NCBI GenBank assembly: GCA_001724265.1
Contig: MEDY01000006.1
Span: forward strand, 101,814-165,813
DNA: 64,000 bases
Direction: 5' to 3'
Source: Rhizaria sp. SCN 62-66
Taxonomy: Eukaryota > Rhizaria, unplaced
The notes under the pieces are model-generated. The model was given only the letters and a program-made list of their open reading frames with translations. It did no database searches and was not told where the DNA came from. Shown piece after piece: positions 1 through 12,870 of the stretch; the stretch's first letter is position 1; every line of letters begins with the position of its first letter. The position numbers and the translations under genes are program-made.

Positions 1-3000
1 TGCCCGTGGTGGTGTCGTTCACGTCCTCGACGCCCACGGCCTTCACGACGAAGCTCGAGTTCCGCGACACGGACGGCGTGCCGTTTGCGATCCTCGTGCA
101 CGGCCACTGCGACAACAGCGTCATGTCGCTCTACCCCTACATGCACCGCCACCAACAGCGGTGGACTATGGCGCTGCCCACCGCGAGTCGCCCGCCGTTC
201 CTCATCTCGCGCCCGCCCGCCGCCGTCGCGAGCGCGGGCATCGGCGCGCCCACGGTACACTCCGCCGGCAGCGCCGCGCACCCCGCCGCGGTGACCAAGT
301 CCGTGCACATCGTGACCGACCCGCGCGGCCCCGGCGCAGAGACCTCGCTCACCGTCGGCGCCGCGGGCGGCGCCGCAGGCGGCGGCAGCAAGCACACGAG
401 TCGCCCGCGCGAGCTCTTCTCGGCCCCGGGCTCTGAGGAGCTGCAGCTGGGGCTGGCGAGCATGATCGGCTACTTTGAGGCCTCGGGTCTGCTCCCACTC
501 TCGCTCTTCGCGTCCGCTGCCAGCCGCCACAACGCCGCCACGGGCTCGCCCTCCGCGCCCAGCGCACCGAGCAGCAGCAGCACTGCGGTGACCGCGTCGA
601 CGTCCCGGTCTGCGCTGGGCCGCTCCCGCGAGCGCGCGCAGACCTTCTCGCTCTCGGCCGCGATGGCGTCGCTGCCCGTGTCCCTGGCGGACTTCTGCAC
701 CGCGCTGTGCGCCAACAACGGACGCGTGCTCAAGGACCTCCTCCGCGCGCTCTCCAAACGCAATCCCATGGACCGCGGCACCAACGTGCGCAAGCAGGCC
801 TCTGGCGCGGCGCCCGGCGTCTCTACCGCCGGTCTCCCCGGTACGCGCGGTCAGTCCGCGTCCGAAGCGATGGCGGCGACGCTGCCCGCCGCGCTGGTGA
901 CGGGGCCCGGGATGCTGGCGGGCGCAGCCGCGAGTGAGCTCATCAGCTGCTTCGAGGACTACGAGCAGATCCTTACCTTCATGAAGAGCCTCGGCTGCAT
1001 GCTGCCCGATGTGCGCGCCTACGACCTCATGCCCGCCGAGGACTTGAACAAGCTTCTCAAGGCCGCCGCGTTCCAGCCGTACTTGCACCAGGCGCTCGAG
1101 CCGCTCTTCTACCATGTCGACCTCGAGGCCGCCGCGGTCGCGGGCGACCGCAAAAAGCAGCAACAGATCGCCGCCGCAGAGGCCGTGTCCTCCGCCGGCG
1201 GCGGCCCGCGCTCGCGCGAGCAGCAGCAGGCACGCGCTGCCGCCGAGTTCGCAAGGTGCGTTAAATATTTGTTTTGTCATGTTCCGTTCCTCATTTTGTT
1301 TCTTGGAGGACTCTTTTGTCCCACTGGCGTATCACCAACTCATCGAGACCCTGATTGTTTTTTCTATTGCTCTTGTTTTCTCTTCCAGGACTGCACGGAT
1401 GACCCACATCAACCGCGCTGCCGCGCTGACAGCCCCCGCGCCCGGGGTGCTGGTCGCGGCGGCCGCGCGCATCGCGGCGGACCACGAACGCCGCCACGAA
1501 CGCGCGTGGCTGGTCGTGCTGCAGCAGGTCTTCCGCGCTCTCGTGCTCCCGCGCGCCACGGTCAAGCAGCTCAAGCAGCTGCCCGGGCTCGCCGCGTCGC
1601 CCGTCGCCGCCAACTGGGGGCTCGATTCGGCCGCGGCGGGCAGCAACACGTCCCCCGTCGCCGCTGCAGCCGCCGCCGCCAAGGCCGCTGCCGCGGCCAC
1701 GGGCTCTCTCGCGCGCGGTTCGACCCCCGCGGCCGCGGGCGCGAGTCTGGGCGCGACTGCGACGGGCCCCGCGCTGCCGGCGTCCGCGGCGAGCGTGCTG
1801 GGCAGCAACGTGTACAGCGAGGCCGAGTGCGTACTGCTGGCATGGTTGACCCACCACGCGCGCAAGGGCTCCCCCGTGCTCGCGGGCGTCACCGTGGTCG
1901 ACTTCGACGACTGCCTGCGCGACGGCACCGTCATCGCCGCCGTCATCGACTCGCACGTGCAGGGCCTCACCGCCACGCGCCACATGGCCTACCCCAATAT
2001 CCTGCGTCAGCCCGCCACCATGGCCGCGGCCGCGGCCGCCGCGGCGTCCTCGGGCGCGGGCGGCGCCGGGACCGCGCTGGTGTCCCCCGCAGCGCTGGCG
2101 GCGGACCCACTGGACTACTACGTGTGCGTGAGCAACAACAACAAGGTGCTGGCTGCGCTGCAGGAGCTGGGGCTGAGCTACATCGCCAGCGCGGAGCAGC
2201 TCTCTCACCCCAAGCTGGGCACCTCGCTGCCGTTCGCGTACTACCTCTACACGACGCTGCCGCGCCTGCTGCCGTCGGCCACGGTGAGCTTCGCAGGCCG
2301 CCTCGGCGCCGAGGTGGTGCAGCAGGTGTCGCTCCGCAACCCCGACCGCGCGCCGATGACCTACTCAGTTCGCGTATTGGGCCCCGGCTTTGCGTGCAAG
2401 ACACGCTCGCTGACGCTGCAGCCGCACGCCGCAGCCGAAACGCTGCTGGCCGTGTCCTTTACCGCGCGCCACGTGCGCCCCGCAGAGGGCCGCCTCACGC
2501 TCATCCCGTCGCGCCGCGCCGGCATCTCCGCCTCCGTCCTTGCGGGCTCCGGCGCGCCCGCGCTCGTCGGCTACGGCTGCGGCGGGCCCGTGGTGTTTGC
2601 GCTCAAGGCCTCGCACGTCACCGCGCCCGCCGCGGCGCGGTACACGGTTGACTCCAAGGTCTACGTACCCGCCGTCGCGCAGGTCACCATCACGAACACG
2701 TTCTCGCGCGACGCGACGTTCGCGATCAACGTGCAGACGACGCAGCAGCCCGCGACGGTGATGCCCGGCGCGCCGGCCGCGACCCCACTGCCCGACCCCA
2801 ACGGCAGCGGCGCCAATGACGAGAACAACAATTCCGTATTCCCGGAGCCGTTCCTGGTGTCTGAGGACTCGCTCTCGCTGAAGCAGGGCGCGTCGGTCAC
2901 TCTGCCCGTCACGTTCCTGCCCTGGAAGGTCGGCGCGCACAGCTGCCTGCTGTGGCTGACGGACGCCAACGCGGGCGAGATCGTCGTCGAGCTCGCGGGC

Positions 3001-6000
3001 ACCGCGGCGCCGCCCCCGCCATGCCACCGCGCGCAGTGGGTCTGCGCCACTTCCTCGGCCGAGGTCCGCGAGCTAGAGTTCCCCGCCAAGAACTCGCCCT
3101 TCGCGGCTGCGCGCGCGCACTACCTGTCGAACTTCGCCTCGCAGCGCCGCGGCGCCGGCGCGACGGGCCCGGCCGCCCCCTTAGACCCGGCCGAGACGCC
3201 CGCGCTGCTGCGGCCCGAGCTGTGGAACAAGTCGCTCACGCTCGCGCTGCAGGGCCCCGCCTCGGCGGTGTTGCTGCCCGCGCACGCGCCCGCGCACCGC
3301 GCGCCCGGCGCACCGCTCCCCGGCGCGGGCTCGGCCGAGCTTGTGCTGCCGCCGCGCGTGACGGCGAACATCGAACTGCAACAGGCCGTCGACACCAAGC
3401 GCGACCGCGCCGCGGCCACCGGCTCTGGCGCCGCCGCGCTCGCCGTCGCTGCCGCCGCCAACGCCGCCAAGGCCAAGGGTGCGGCTGCTGACGTCGCGCC
3501 CACCCCGTGCGCGCGCCTGTACCCGCCGCCGCAGCCGCAGGGCCGTCCCACTCCTTCGGGTGCCAACGGTGGCGCTGCGGCGGGCAGTGACAAGCCCTCC
3601 AGCGGCGCCCTCGCTGCGGCCGCGCGCGCAGATGCTGACGCACAGGCTTCGCTGCTGCTGCCCGCGACCGGTAGCGCACTGCCAACTAACAAGCTGCGCT
3701 TCCTGTTCCGCCCCCGCGGCGCCGGCCAGTACTCGTCGTCGGTGCTGCTGGTCTCCGGGCACGAGATCCGCACCGTCGCGCTAAGCTGCCTCATCTCGGC
3801 GCAGGAGACGGCGCCGTCGCTAACGCTGCGCCCGCCGCTACACCAGTCGGTCACGCAGCACATCCCGCTGCAGAACCCCTTCGGCGAGCCGGTGGTGTGG
3901 CGCGCCCTTGTCGCCGGTCGCGGCTTCTCCGGTCCCACTGAGTTCACCGTGGAGCCTAACGCCACGCTGCGCCCCGGGTCCACCACTGCGCTGGTGCCCA
4001 TCCGCCCCGCGCCGGGCGCCCGGTTCGCGGCTAACAGCGCGAGCGCGAGCTCGGCGCTGGGCTACCCCGTGACGTACACGGCGCAGAAGATGGACGTGTC
4101 GCAGGGTCGCGTCGAGCTCATTTCGGCCAAGACCGGCGAGACCATCACGGTCGAGCTCACGGGCCAGGCCGAGGAGCCGCTCGCGGCGGGCCACGTCGCC
4201 ATCGCTTGCTCCGCGCGCACGCCGTACACGCAGATGGTGACCGTACGCAACACCACGGCCACGACCGTCGTGTACACCGTCGCGTGCGACCTGCTCTTCG
4301 TCGGCGGCAACGACCGCGTCGTGGTGGAGCCCGGCAAGAGCGTGCAGTACGAGCTCCGCGTGTGGGCGCCCATCGCGGGCACCTTCCGCGGCACTCTCGT
4401 CCTAACGCCGCCCGGTGCGCCGAAGGAGTACATCTGGTACACGATTGAGGCCCGCGTCACGGCCCCCGCTGCGGAGGACACGGTGCGCGTCGCCGCGCCC
4501 ATCCGTGGCGCAGCCGAGGTCGAGATCGGCGTCGTGAACCCGTTGGACGAGTCGGCCGAGCTCGAGGTCGCGCTGCAGGGACTTGGGCTCACGGGCCCCG
4601 CCTCGCTCACGCTGCCGCCCAAGCCCGGCAAGGCGGTGTACAAGTTTGTCTTCGCGCCCGTGGGCCAGCCCGGCGTGTCGCAGGGCGCGCTGCGGTTCAT
4701 CCACCCTAAGGTTGGCGAGTTCTGGTACAAGCTCGAGCTCGACGCGCTGCCGCCGGGCCCCGTCGTGCTGCCGTCGTTCACCGCGCCCGGCAAGGTGCAG
4801 CAGAGCGTCGCCGTGCGCAACCCGCTCCCGGGCGCGATCACGGTCAAGTTCACTTCTGACAACCCCGAGCGCTTCGCCGTCAGCCCTGCTTCGCTGACTG
4901 TCGCGCCCCTCGCAACTGCGACGGCCGCGGTCACGTTCAAGCCCGCGCCGCTGGGCGGTGAGCACGCGGCGACGATCGCGGCCGACGGCGACGAGGCGGG
5001 CGTGTGGCAGTGGCACGCGACGGGCAGCGGCACAACGCCCCGCGTGATGCCCGAGACGCAAGTTCTCGCGCTCCCCGGCGCGCTGCCCACCGCGGTGACG
5101 GTGCGCAACCCCTACGCCACTGCGATGCGCATTGTCGCGCGCACGGCCGACCACGCGTCGCTCGTGCCCTCGCACTCAATGGCCAACTTGGTGCAGCACC
5201 AAGCGTCCCAGCAACAGCAGGCGAGCAACGGCGAGTGCGCGTTTGTCGTGTCGCTGCCGGTGCCACGCTCGCCGGCCACTGGCCGCCGCTCACTGGCTTC
5301 CGGCGCGGGCAATCGCCCCGGCTCGCAGCCATCGCAACAACAGTCGCTGGCACAGACGCAGCCCGCGCCTCAGGGTGGCTTGCTGCCCCCGCTGCCCGGC
5401 GCCAACAGTGGCTCGACCGGGAGCAACGACGGCTCTGTGACGGCCGTGGTGCCTGCTGGCGGCAGTGTGACGCTGGACGTGAGTGCGACGAGCGCCACTG
5501 CCGCGCCCGCTGTGCTCGTCGTCACCGGCACTCCCGACACGAGCTCCACTGCTAGTAACGGCGCTGCTGCCGCGTCCGGCGCGACTGTGCTGCCTGCGGG
5601 CGCGACGCTGGTGTTCCACTACCCGCTGCGCGTCATGGCCGAGGGCAGCCCCAAGGACGCCGGGCCGCTGCAGACGGTGACAGGCGCCTGCCGCACCGTC
5701 ACCAACCACGCGTTGCTGCTCCCTCTCCTGAGCTACACCGCTAACGGCAGCAACGGCGCCGACGCTGCCGCGGGGCTCGCCGTCAGCGTCGACTGGTCCC
5801 GTGCCACCCCGTCTCCCGACGCGGTTGGTGCCAGCGAGGCTCTCGCCGCCGCGCTCCGCCTCTCGCTGTCCTCCGCCGCCGCCGGGCCCGTCACCGCGGC
5901 GACGGCCTCTAGTCCTGCGCTGCTGTCCGTCGCGGCCCGCTTCGCGCCGCTCCGCGCGGGCGCGCTCACCGGCGCCGCGGTCAAGGTCACGCGCGCCGCG

Positions 6001-6369
6001 TCGGGCGAGGTCTGGCGTTTCCCGCTGCGCCTCACGGCCACGCTGCCCAAGCCCGACGACACGGTGCACCTCACCGCGGTTCCCGGCGCTGCCGCGGGCG
6101 CGGCCGTCACGGTCACCGGCCCCGGCGCTGTTGCGGGCGCCGCGGTTGAGGCCTACCTCGCAGCTCCTGCGCCGGAGTTCGAGGTGTCGTGCCCGACGGG
6201 AATGGTTGCGGCGGACGGCAAGATTACGGTCAACGTCAAGTACGAGGCGAAGCAGCATGCCGCCAAGACGGAGGCCATGCTTGTCGTGCACACGCACGCC
6301 TTCACCTGGTGCTACAAACTTGTGGGCGCGCGGCCCAAGTACATTCCTCCCAACAACCACAAGAAGTAA
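1..6369 (+). CDS. CFAP47: CFAP47-like axonemal protein (CH domain plus ASH/MSP repeats), 5' partial
   Basis: Two exons are visible: 1-1255 and 1389-6369. The intron (1256-1388) starts GTGCGT and ends TTCCAG; splicing shifts frame and joins a split AGG codon. The gene runs off the left edge, leaving 2,077 residues and a TAA stop. The start of the window looks like an ASH-type immunoglobulin-like domain. A calponin-homology-like segment follows at about visible residues 563-714 (for example LLAWLTHHARKGSP and VIDSHVQ), and then a long series of ASH/MSP-like beta domains with recurring 'VRNP' or 'VRNTT' strand starts. CH followed by many ASH domains is the CFAP47 arrangement; that family sits in the axonemal central apparatus and is needed for flagellar motility. 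The identification is from motif order by eye. Ala/Gly/Ser-rich inserts (for example near 1630-1800 and 3400-3660) separate the domains. Confidence 0.75.
1256..1388 (+). other. Intron of the CFAP47-like gene
   Basis: It begins GTGCGT, is T-rich, and ends TCTTCCAG. It is much more AT-rich than the flanking exons. It is one of only two introns in the window whose donor is not GTACG. Confidence 0.85.
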
Positions 6370-6644
6370 GCACGATGGCCTCTTCTTTAATTGATGTTTT
6401 GATGCAAAAGAATCCGTTGCATTACAAGTTGTAATTAGCTTTCCTTTTAGTTGTTTTTTTGTATTAGTTATCATTTCGTTCAATCCTTTGCTATAATTTA
6501 GCTGTGCTATAATACACACTGTTTTTATGATTCGTCACTCCCACTCTCAATATGATCGACTCCCACTTCTCACCATTGTTGCTTACTTTTCTCAACCTGG
6601 CTCATGTTACTTTTTTTGCATTATGTTGCATCATGCGAACTTGT
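6370..6644. other. Convergent AT-rich spacer
   Basis: This is the 3' flank shared by the CFAP47-like gene (+) and the next gene (-). It is AT-rich with several T runs. No gene or RNA is recognisable. Confidence 0.5.
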
Positions 6645-9600
6645 TTAGCGCGACATGCGACGGCTCCCGCCACGTCCCTTCTGCTGCTTCTCACTCTCAC
6701 TCTCCTCCTCTGCGTCCTCAACCACCGCGCTCGCAGCAGCGTCATGCTTGCCCTCAGCGTCACCAACCTTGCGCGTAATACTCTTATTGTTGCTGCCCGC
6801 GTTGTTGTTATCATTAGCAGCCTTGGGAACCGTGTCTGTCTCACTGCTCTTAGAGCCAGTGACGGTCTTGTTGCCGTTCGTGTTGTTGTCGTTGTCGCTG
6901 CTACTCACGTCTGAGCTGCTCTCGTTGTCAAGGTCAGCAAGGAGCACAAAGCTGTTGTCGCTGAAGCTGGACTGACGTGAGCGCTCTTGCTCCCGGTCAC
7001 GCGCACGCTTTGCATTGCGCTGCTGCTTCTTGCCCCCCGCAGTCGCACTAACAGTACTGCTCGCGGTGTCAGTGCTGCTGCTGCCCATGTCACTGGACGC
7101 GGTGCCCACTTGGTGCCATTCACCTTCAGCGTCGGTGCTGCCAGTGTTGGAGCTCTCGTTGCCACCACTTGTAGATCGACTGATTGATGTAGCAGTCTTC
7201 TTATCCTTTCTCTTGCCCTGACTCTCGCGGGTGGGCTCCGACTCAGCAGGGCGGTTGCTCTTGTCTGAGTGAGTGGTATCAGTGGTGTGGCGCGGTGTGT
7301 TCTCGTCAGTACGGCGATGGGCATCCGCTGATTGCTCGTTTGTTGCCGCGGTGTGATCGCGCAGGGTGTAGCTGAACGAGGGCCACATGTGCTGTTGGTA
7401 CAGCGGACTGACCATCTCGTAGAACAGACGATAACCACCGTTATCTGCGGTGTTGTCGCCAGCACTTGCCCTAGCAGCAGGGATGTTGCTAGCGTTGACA
7501 CTTGTGCCGACGTTTGCATCGGATGTGCGGTTGCTCCTGTTGAGCGCGCCAGGAGAGGCAAGCACCTTCTGTTGGTACTTACTCCGCTCACCATCGCGCA
7601 GTGCAGCGCTAGCGCTGTTGTTCTGTGAGGCTGCAATGGCGGCGTAGCTTGCAGGCTGTGCGGTGTCGGTTTTATCACTGGCGAGTGAGCTCATTAGAGC
7701 GGAGTGAGTGCTGGCATCAGTATTGGGCTGAGTCGTGCCAATGTTTCGGATTAACACGTTGCGGGGACCTTGCTCCTTCCACGTTGCGCTCTTGCTCCGC
7801 CCGTGCCCACTTGCGCCAATACCGCGCCCTGGCTGGTTGTATGTTGCACCGCTGAGACCACCACTGAGCGCAATCTCACTCAGCTCATCTCCCAGTACAC
7901 CGAGGTCTAACGAGGTAAGCCCGTTGTCGTCACGCTCACCTTCGCTGTGCAACAGCGTCCGGTGCGGCAGCGTAATCGCGGGACTGTAGGCGCTGGCAGG
8001 GGCAATGATGGGCGAGACGGGGGTGTATGTTCGGCGAATAGGCGGGTTCGTATCTGCGTTAGTCTTGACTCCGTGAGGGTTGAAGTACGGGTCAAATGGC
8101 AGATCTTCTGCGTTCAGAACGCCTCGATCGTCAGTTGCAGTATCACCCTTGCGCATACTAGACTGGATTCCAGTCTTTGCCTTGGCACTGCTCTTGATGA
8201 AGTCGTCGCACTGCTGCTGCACGCGAGGCGACATTGGGCTGCCGGTTGACTGGCGCGCGTCTTGATCCTCGCTCTCATCAGACACGTCCTTGTTGCGAGT
8301 GCGGCCACCGTCGTCACTTGAACCTGGACTCGACTCAGAAGCCGACGAGATCGTAAATGAAATCGGACTGCTGGCCTCGCGGCTTAGACGCGTAGTGTCA
8401 GGACTTGCTTTGGCCTTCATCACGTGCGCACCCGACCTATCTCGCTTTGTGTTCACATTATTGCGCGTAGGAACCTCGGACATGCGAATAGAGTCTGGGC
8501 GACTAGCATCTGTCCCGGAGAGAGAACTTGAAGCGTGCTTAGCACTAGATCCTTTGTTGGCCTTAGTCGCAGGCTGTGCGCGCAAACTCGGACGAGGGCC
8601 GGCACTTGAGCCCGGGCCGACGCGAGACTTTTTGGCGCGGTGCTGCGGACTCAGGCCACTGCCCTACCAGTACTCGGGAGCCTCCATCTCATACTGGTCC
8701 TCAGCCTGGAAGTACGGTGGCGCAACGCCCGCAAACTAGTTGCTGGCGGAGCCGGGTGCTTGCGCGCGGTGTTGATCTTCTGCGCGCTTTGGCGCGTTGC
8801 CCATGTTTTCGGCGTTGATACTGTGGGTTGTAAAGGGGCACTGCACGCCTGCAAAGCGCGATACATTACTCGCGTGGCTAGGTCCGCGGGAGCTGCTAAA
8901 CCGTGCGGGTGTGGTAGTTGAGTAAGGCAGTGATGAGGAAGACGTGTTACTACTTTCACGAACGCGTGCGCCAGCGCTAGCACTCGTATCAAACGTTGCA
9001 CCGAGGCCTAATTCTGTGAGAAAAGCGCGGGCCTCGTCCGTGAGACTAGCAAGTGCGTTGTAGTCAACCCCGTCGCGCCCGTCGGCGTCGTTATCTTCAA
9101 CAGCAACAACAACAACCTCCGTGTCCTTATCTCCATCATCTTCGAAATCAGCACCGGTACCGGCAAGGGATGTGTCACGCGCAATGTCGTACTAATCTGA
9201 CGTCGCACGGGTAGGAGCGCGTGACGATCCAAAAGCTGCACTCCTGTTCTGGCTCCTGTTCTGAGCGGTAGTGTCACTGTCCTCGTCAGCGGGTGTCACA
9301 AACGAAAAGCTCGTCACAGTGTACAACCCTTCTTCGTCATTTTCGATACTGCGTCGGTTGGCACATGAACCAATGTTAACATCATTGTCAAGTGGAGTGA
9401 TTGTAACAGTTGACAAAGTCACAGAACCGTCATCATTAACGGTGTTGGCGCGCTGCCTCTCGCTGCTGGTTGCATCGCTGCGTCCTAGACTTGCAGCGAG
9501 AGAGCTGTAGTTGCTAGGGCGTGGCACGTTGGATGGCACATAGTAGATGCCAAGTTCGACTTCTTCATCCTGGTCTACACCCCGCCCACGGTTGTCAGCG

Positions 9601-10169
9601 CAAGTATAAGTAGCAGCTGTTGAGGTAGGGTGACTGTGGGCAAGAGGAGCAAAAAACTGATCGATAAAATTGTCATCGCCTTCAGCGTAGTTAGAGGCTA
9701 GCGTTGCTAAGCATGAGGCGATCTCGCCGTCCAGCTCAGCAGCCTCCTCAGCGCTCATCCTTGCACCAGTGCGCGCCTCGCCTCCGCGGCCGCGGCTCCT
9801 GTTGCCGCGAGCCTCTGTGCTGGGCAACGCGTATGTGTGGCGACTATCGTTGACCTGACGCCGGTGGCGGTTGCTGTCGTGCTGGCGCTCGGCGCGGCGT
9901 TGCTGGCGCAGCAGCTTCTTATGTACACGCTCAGCCTTGCGCTCAATCTTGGCGCGTTTGCGGTCTGTGAGTCGCTCGTGGCCACCGATGATATTGCGGT
10001 CGCGTATACGGTCAATCTCCGCTACATTAGCATAGTCGTCTGTAACGCCGTGGCTGTGGGCTGCGAGAGCGGCCTCAAGGGCTGCCTGAGCGGTGGGGAA
10101 GAGAGCTGCGGCAACGTCAACGTCTTCGTTGTGGTCAAGACTAGCATCGCTGTGAGAGATGACGACCAT
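6645..10169 (-). CDS. Unrecognised low-complexity protein with three in-frame UAG codons
   Basis: One reading frame runs from the ATG at 10169 to a TAA at 6645-6647 (1,174 residues). It is interrupted only by TAG at 9192-9194, 8736-8738 and 8664-8666 (codons 326, 478 and 502). All three are in the same frame; the 151 codons between the first two and the 23 between the last two are open. No TAA or TGA occurs. The N-terminus has a basic helical stretch (about residues 45-95, RKRAKIERKAERVHKKLLRQ). The rest is Ser/Asn/Asp/Thr-rich and looks disordered. I do not recognise a family. Three unrelated ORFs falling in one frame is unlikely, so I model one gene with UAG read as sense. Alternatives are a decaying pseudogene or missed introns, but no GTACG donor flanks the TAGs. 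Confidence 0.65.
8664..8666 (-). other. In-frame TAG codon (codon 502)
   Basis: The context is EAPEYW, then TAG, then GSGLSPQHRAKK. After it the frame is open for more than 670 codons to a TAA. Confidence 0.8.
8736..8738 (-). other. In-frame TAG codon (codon 478)
   Basis: The context is APGSASN, then TAG, then FAGVAPPYFQAEDQ. The frame is unchanged on both sides. Confidence 0.8.
9192..9194 (-). other. In-frame TAG codon (codon 326)
   Basis: The frame reads RATSD, then TAG, then YDIARD, and stays open for 151 codons downstream to the next TAG. Confidence 0.8.
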
Positions 10170-10787
10170 TGCGAAGGCAAAACACGGAAAAGTGTAAGTG
10201 AAAAGATTGTGAGCACAGAGCTAAGTCATACGAGCCAAACAAAGAACAAAGTGGTGCACGTTGCGATCAAGTGTGTAGAGAGTGTTATTGTGTAGCTGTG
10301 TATTTTTCAACGACAACGACAGCAATGACAGCAGTGACAACAACACTAACAACAACGGTACATCAGCCTTGCTCTTTGTTTGTTATCAGTGTTGCCATGT
10401 TGATACGTTGTTACTTTTCATAATATGATTTTTCAATTCATTTACAAATATCTGAGATGAGTAACACGACAGGATGTCTTCGATCAGTCGCACTTCCGCT
10501 GTCTCAGTGCTGTTAGTTACGTTCACAATGGTACACAAGAGACAGTTTGGAAGCACGATGACAGAAGCCACAGCTGCGATGTTGTTCATCCAAATACGTA
10601 ATATCACACTAAACATCATTAAACAATATCTCGCCTCAGACATAAGCAATCACTCGTTACTTTAAGCTGGCAGCCCTCATCTTGCAGCAAACACACAAAC
10701 ACCAACTTGCAAATACGGCAGCGCGTGGTGTTCAAAACTGTTGAACTTAACCTGGGACTGCAAACTACAAGTCAAACACGGCACATT
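10170..10787. promoter_or_regulatory. Spacer upstream of the 6645-10169 gene
   Basis: This is AT-rich DNA between two minus-strand genes. It must hold the promoter of the low-complexity protein gene and the 3' end of the His-rich protein gene. A CA/AAC-rich patch lies at about 10310-10360. No defined element can be named. Confidence 0.35.
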
Positions 10788-12870
10788 TTACCAGAAGTTG
10801 TCGTTCTTGCCCTTTTTGGCAAGCTTCTTCGACTTCTTGGCGTCCTTCTTAGCCTGCTTACTGGCAGTCTTGCTCTTCTCGTCCTTGCCATCAGTGACCG
10901 TAGCAGCAGCTGGCTTTGCGTGGCTCGCGCCAATACTAGCGCCAGAGCTTGTCTTTGAGGGAGTGATGTTGCAATTAAGAGCCTTGCTGTGTTCAAGGCT
11001 AGAGCTCGCGCTCCCCTTCTTGCTCCCCTTCAAAGTGCTGCCACTGCCGCTAGCACAAGGCAGCTGCTTTCCGTCGCTGCGAGTGCACGTCTCTTTGCTC
11101 TGGCTCTTAGTGCTGCCGGCAAGAAACGAGCCTATGCCGGCGCCAGCGCCAGCGCCGGTGCTAGAAGCCTGCGCTGTGCCAGTCTTGTTGGAGCTCTTTT
11201 TGCTAGCGCCGCCGGCGCTCTCAAAGCAAGAGAACGGGTGTGCGCGTGACATGGAGCCGTGGCCTCGCTCGTGAGCGTCGGAAGGGTGGAAGACGGAAAA
11301 CAGGCCGTCCTCGCTCTCGCTACTTGTGCCGCTGCTGGTGCCGGTACTCGTGCCGGTACTCGTACCCTCGCTAGTCCCAGTGCTGGTGTCAGTGCTGGTA
11401 CCGGTGCTGGTCCCAAAGCTCGTACTTGTGCTCGTACTCGTGTTGGTACTTGTGCTGGTGCCAGAGCTCGTGCTGGTTGTTGAGGTGTCGTAGAGGTCGC
11501 CGGTCGTAGTCACGCACGCGTCCCCGTCACTGTCGCCCTGGAGCTGGTGCTTGTGCTGCTGCTGAAGTTGGTACTTAATCTGGTACTGAGGGATGGCGTT
11601 GTTGTAACGCGTGTTGTTAATGTCGTCGGGAGCCACATCGTCGTAGATCTCTTGGGGAAACATGTACCTAATCAAATGCGCAAACACAGCAATGATGGTA
11701 GAGTGAGGAAATGTTTAGAATATTGCGGACTAAACTCAATAACAGTTGATCTTCGTTCCAGGGCACGTACCCTGTTTGCATCTGAGCCCACGCAGCCTGT
11801 GCTGCCTCGAGGCGCGCACGCGCGCGCTCCATCCTGTTCATGCACATCGCAACGTCGTGGCGCGCGATGTCGATGCGGCGCACAACGCGCGCCGCGCCCC
11901 TCGAGCGTCGCGCTGCGCGCTGTTGCTGCTGCTGTTGCTGCTGCTGCTGGTCCTCAGAGCCGCGGATGCGCCCCGGTCCATGTTGCTCCGACTGTTGTTG
12001 CACATCGAAGTCCAGGTGGCGGTGTGTCGGCAGCAGAAACCCCGGGGCTTGCGCGGCGGGCGCGGGGTGCGGGTGCGTCGGCGCGTACATGGCCGCGAAC
12101 GGAGGCGTGTAGCCGCCGAAGCGCGGGATGTACCTTGGACCGTGTGCCGCGGGGCCGTGACCGTGACCATGAGCGTGCGCGTGGTGTGGAAGCGGGGGGC
12201 CGCGGCCGTGGTGGTGCGGCGTCGGAAAGTGGCCGTGGTGCGCCGGGTGGTGCGCGTGGTGGCCGTGGAAGTGACCGTGGTGGTGACCGTGGGCCGGAGG
12301 CATGTGACCATGGGCAGGAGGCGGCATCGCGCCCCAGAACTCGATCGGGCCGCGAAAACCGCCGCCAATAGCGGCCTGGTGACGCGAATACTGTTCGCGC
12401 TCTTGCTCGTACTGCTCCTGTGCAGAGCCAGAGCCAGAGCCTTGGTCTTGGCCTCGCTGCTGTTGCTGTGGCTGATGCTGTTGCTGCGGGTGCAGCGGCG
12501 GCTGCTGGTGCCCTTGCTGTGCCATCATCGGGTTGTGCGCGTAGTACGCACCAGGGAGCGGCGGGGGCGGGGCGTGGATGTTGTGGTCGAAGCCAGGGCC
12601 GCCGAAGCTGCCGTGGTGAGGGCCGGGTGCCTGGAAGAAGTGCGGCCGCTGGTTGTTGTTGTAGACGGCAAACGGCGGCAGCTGCGACTGCGGAAAACCA
12701 TGTTGGGGGTGCATGGGGCCACTGCCGAAGTGTCCTCCGGGCGGGCCGTGGAAGCCGGGAGGCGGTCCGAACGCGTGAGGGGCAGCGTTCGTGCCAGAGG
12801 AGCCGCCATGTTGAGTGGCGGGAGGAACACCGCGCATGCGACGATTGTCTTGCGCGATCTTCGAAAACAT
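10788..12870 (-). CDS. Unrecognised His/Gln/Ser-Thr-rich protein
   Basis: Two exons (12870-11771 and 11667-10788) are joined across a 103-bp intron (donor GTACGT, acceptor GATTAG). The join restores the peptide QMQTG-YMFPQEIYDD. The product is 659 residues, ending in TAA. The first half is Pro/Gly/His/Gln-rich, with a strongly histidine-rich stretch (about plus-strand 12180-12320) and a Gln run near 11930. A short charged helix (RRIDIARHDVAMCMNRMERA) crosses toward the splice site. The second exon has a Ser/Thr/Gly repeat region (short GTST-like units, about 11320-11490) and a lysine-rich C-terminus. I recognise no catalytic domain. A protein that is largely disordered, possibly metal-binding or RNA-associated, is a guess only. 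The ATG is directly preceded by CTCTAG, so an upstream non-coding exon is possible. Confidence 0.65.

Noticed and set aside
8600-9300. Explaining the three TAGs by an intron
   Set aside because: The region is as GC-rich and compositionally coding-like as its flanks, and no GTACG donor or plausible pyrimidine-tract acceptor brackets the TAGs in frame.
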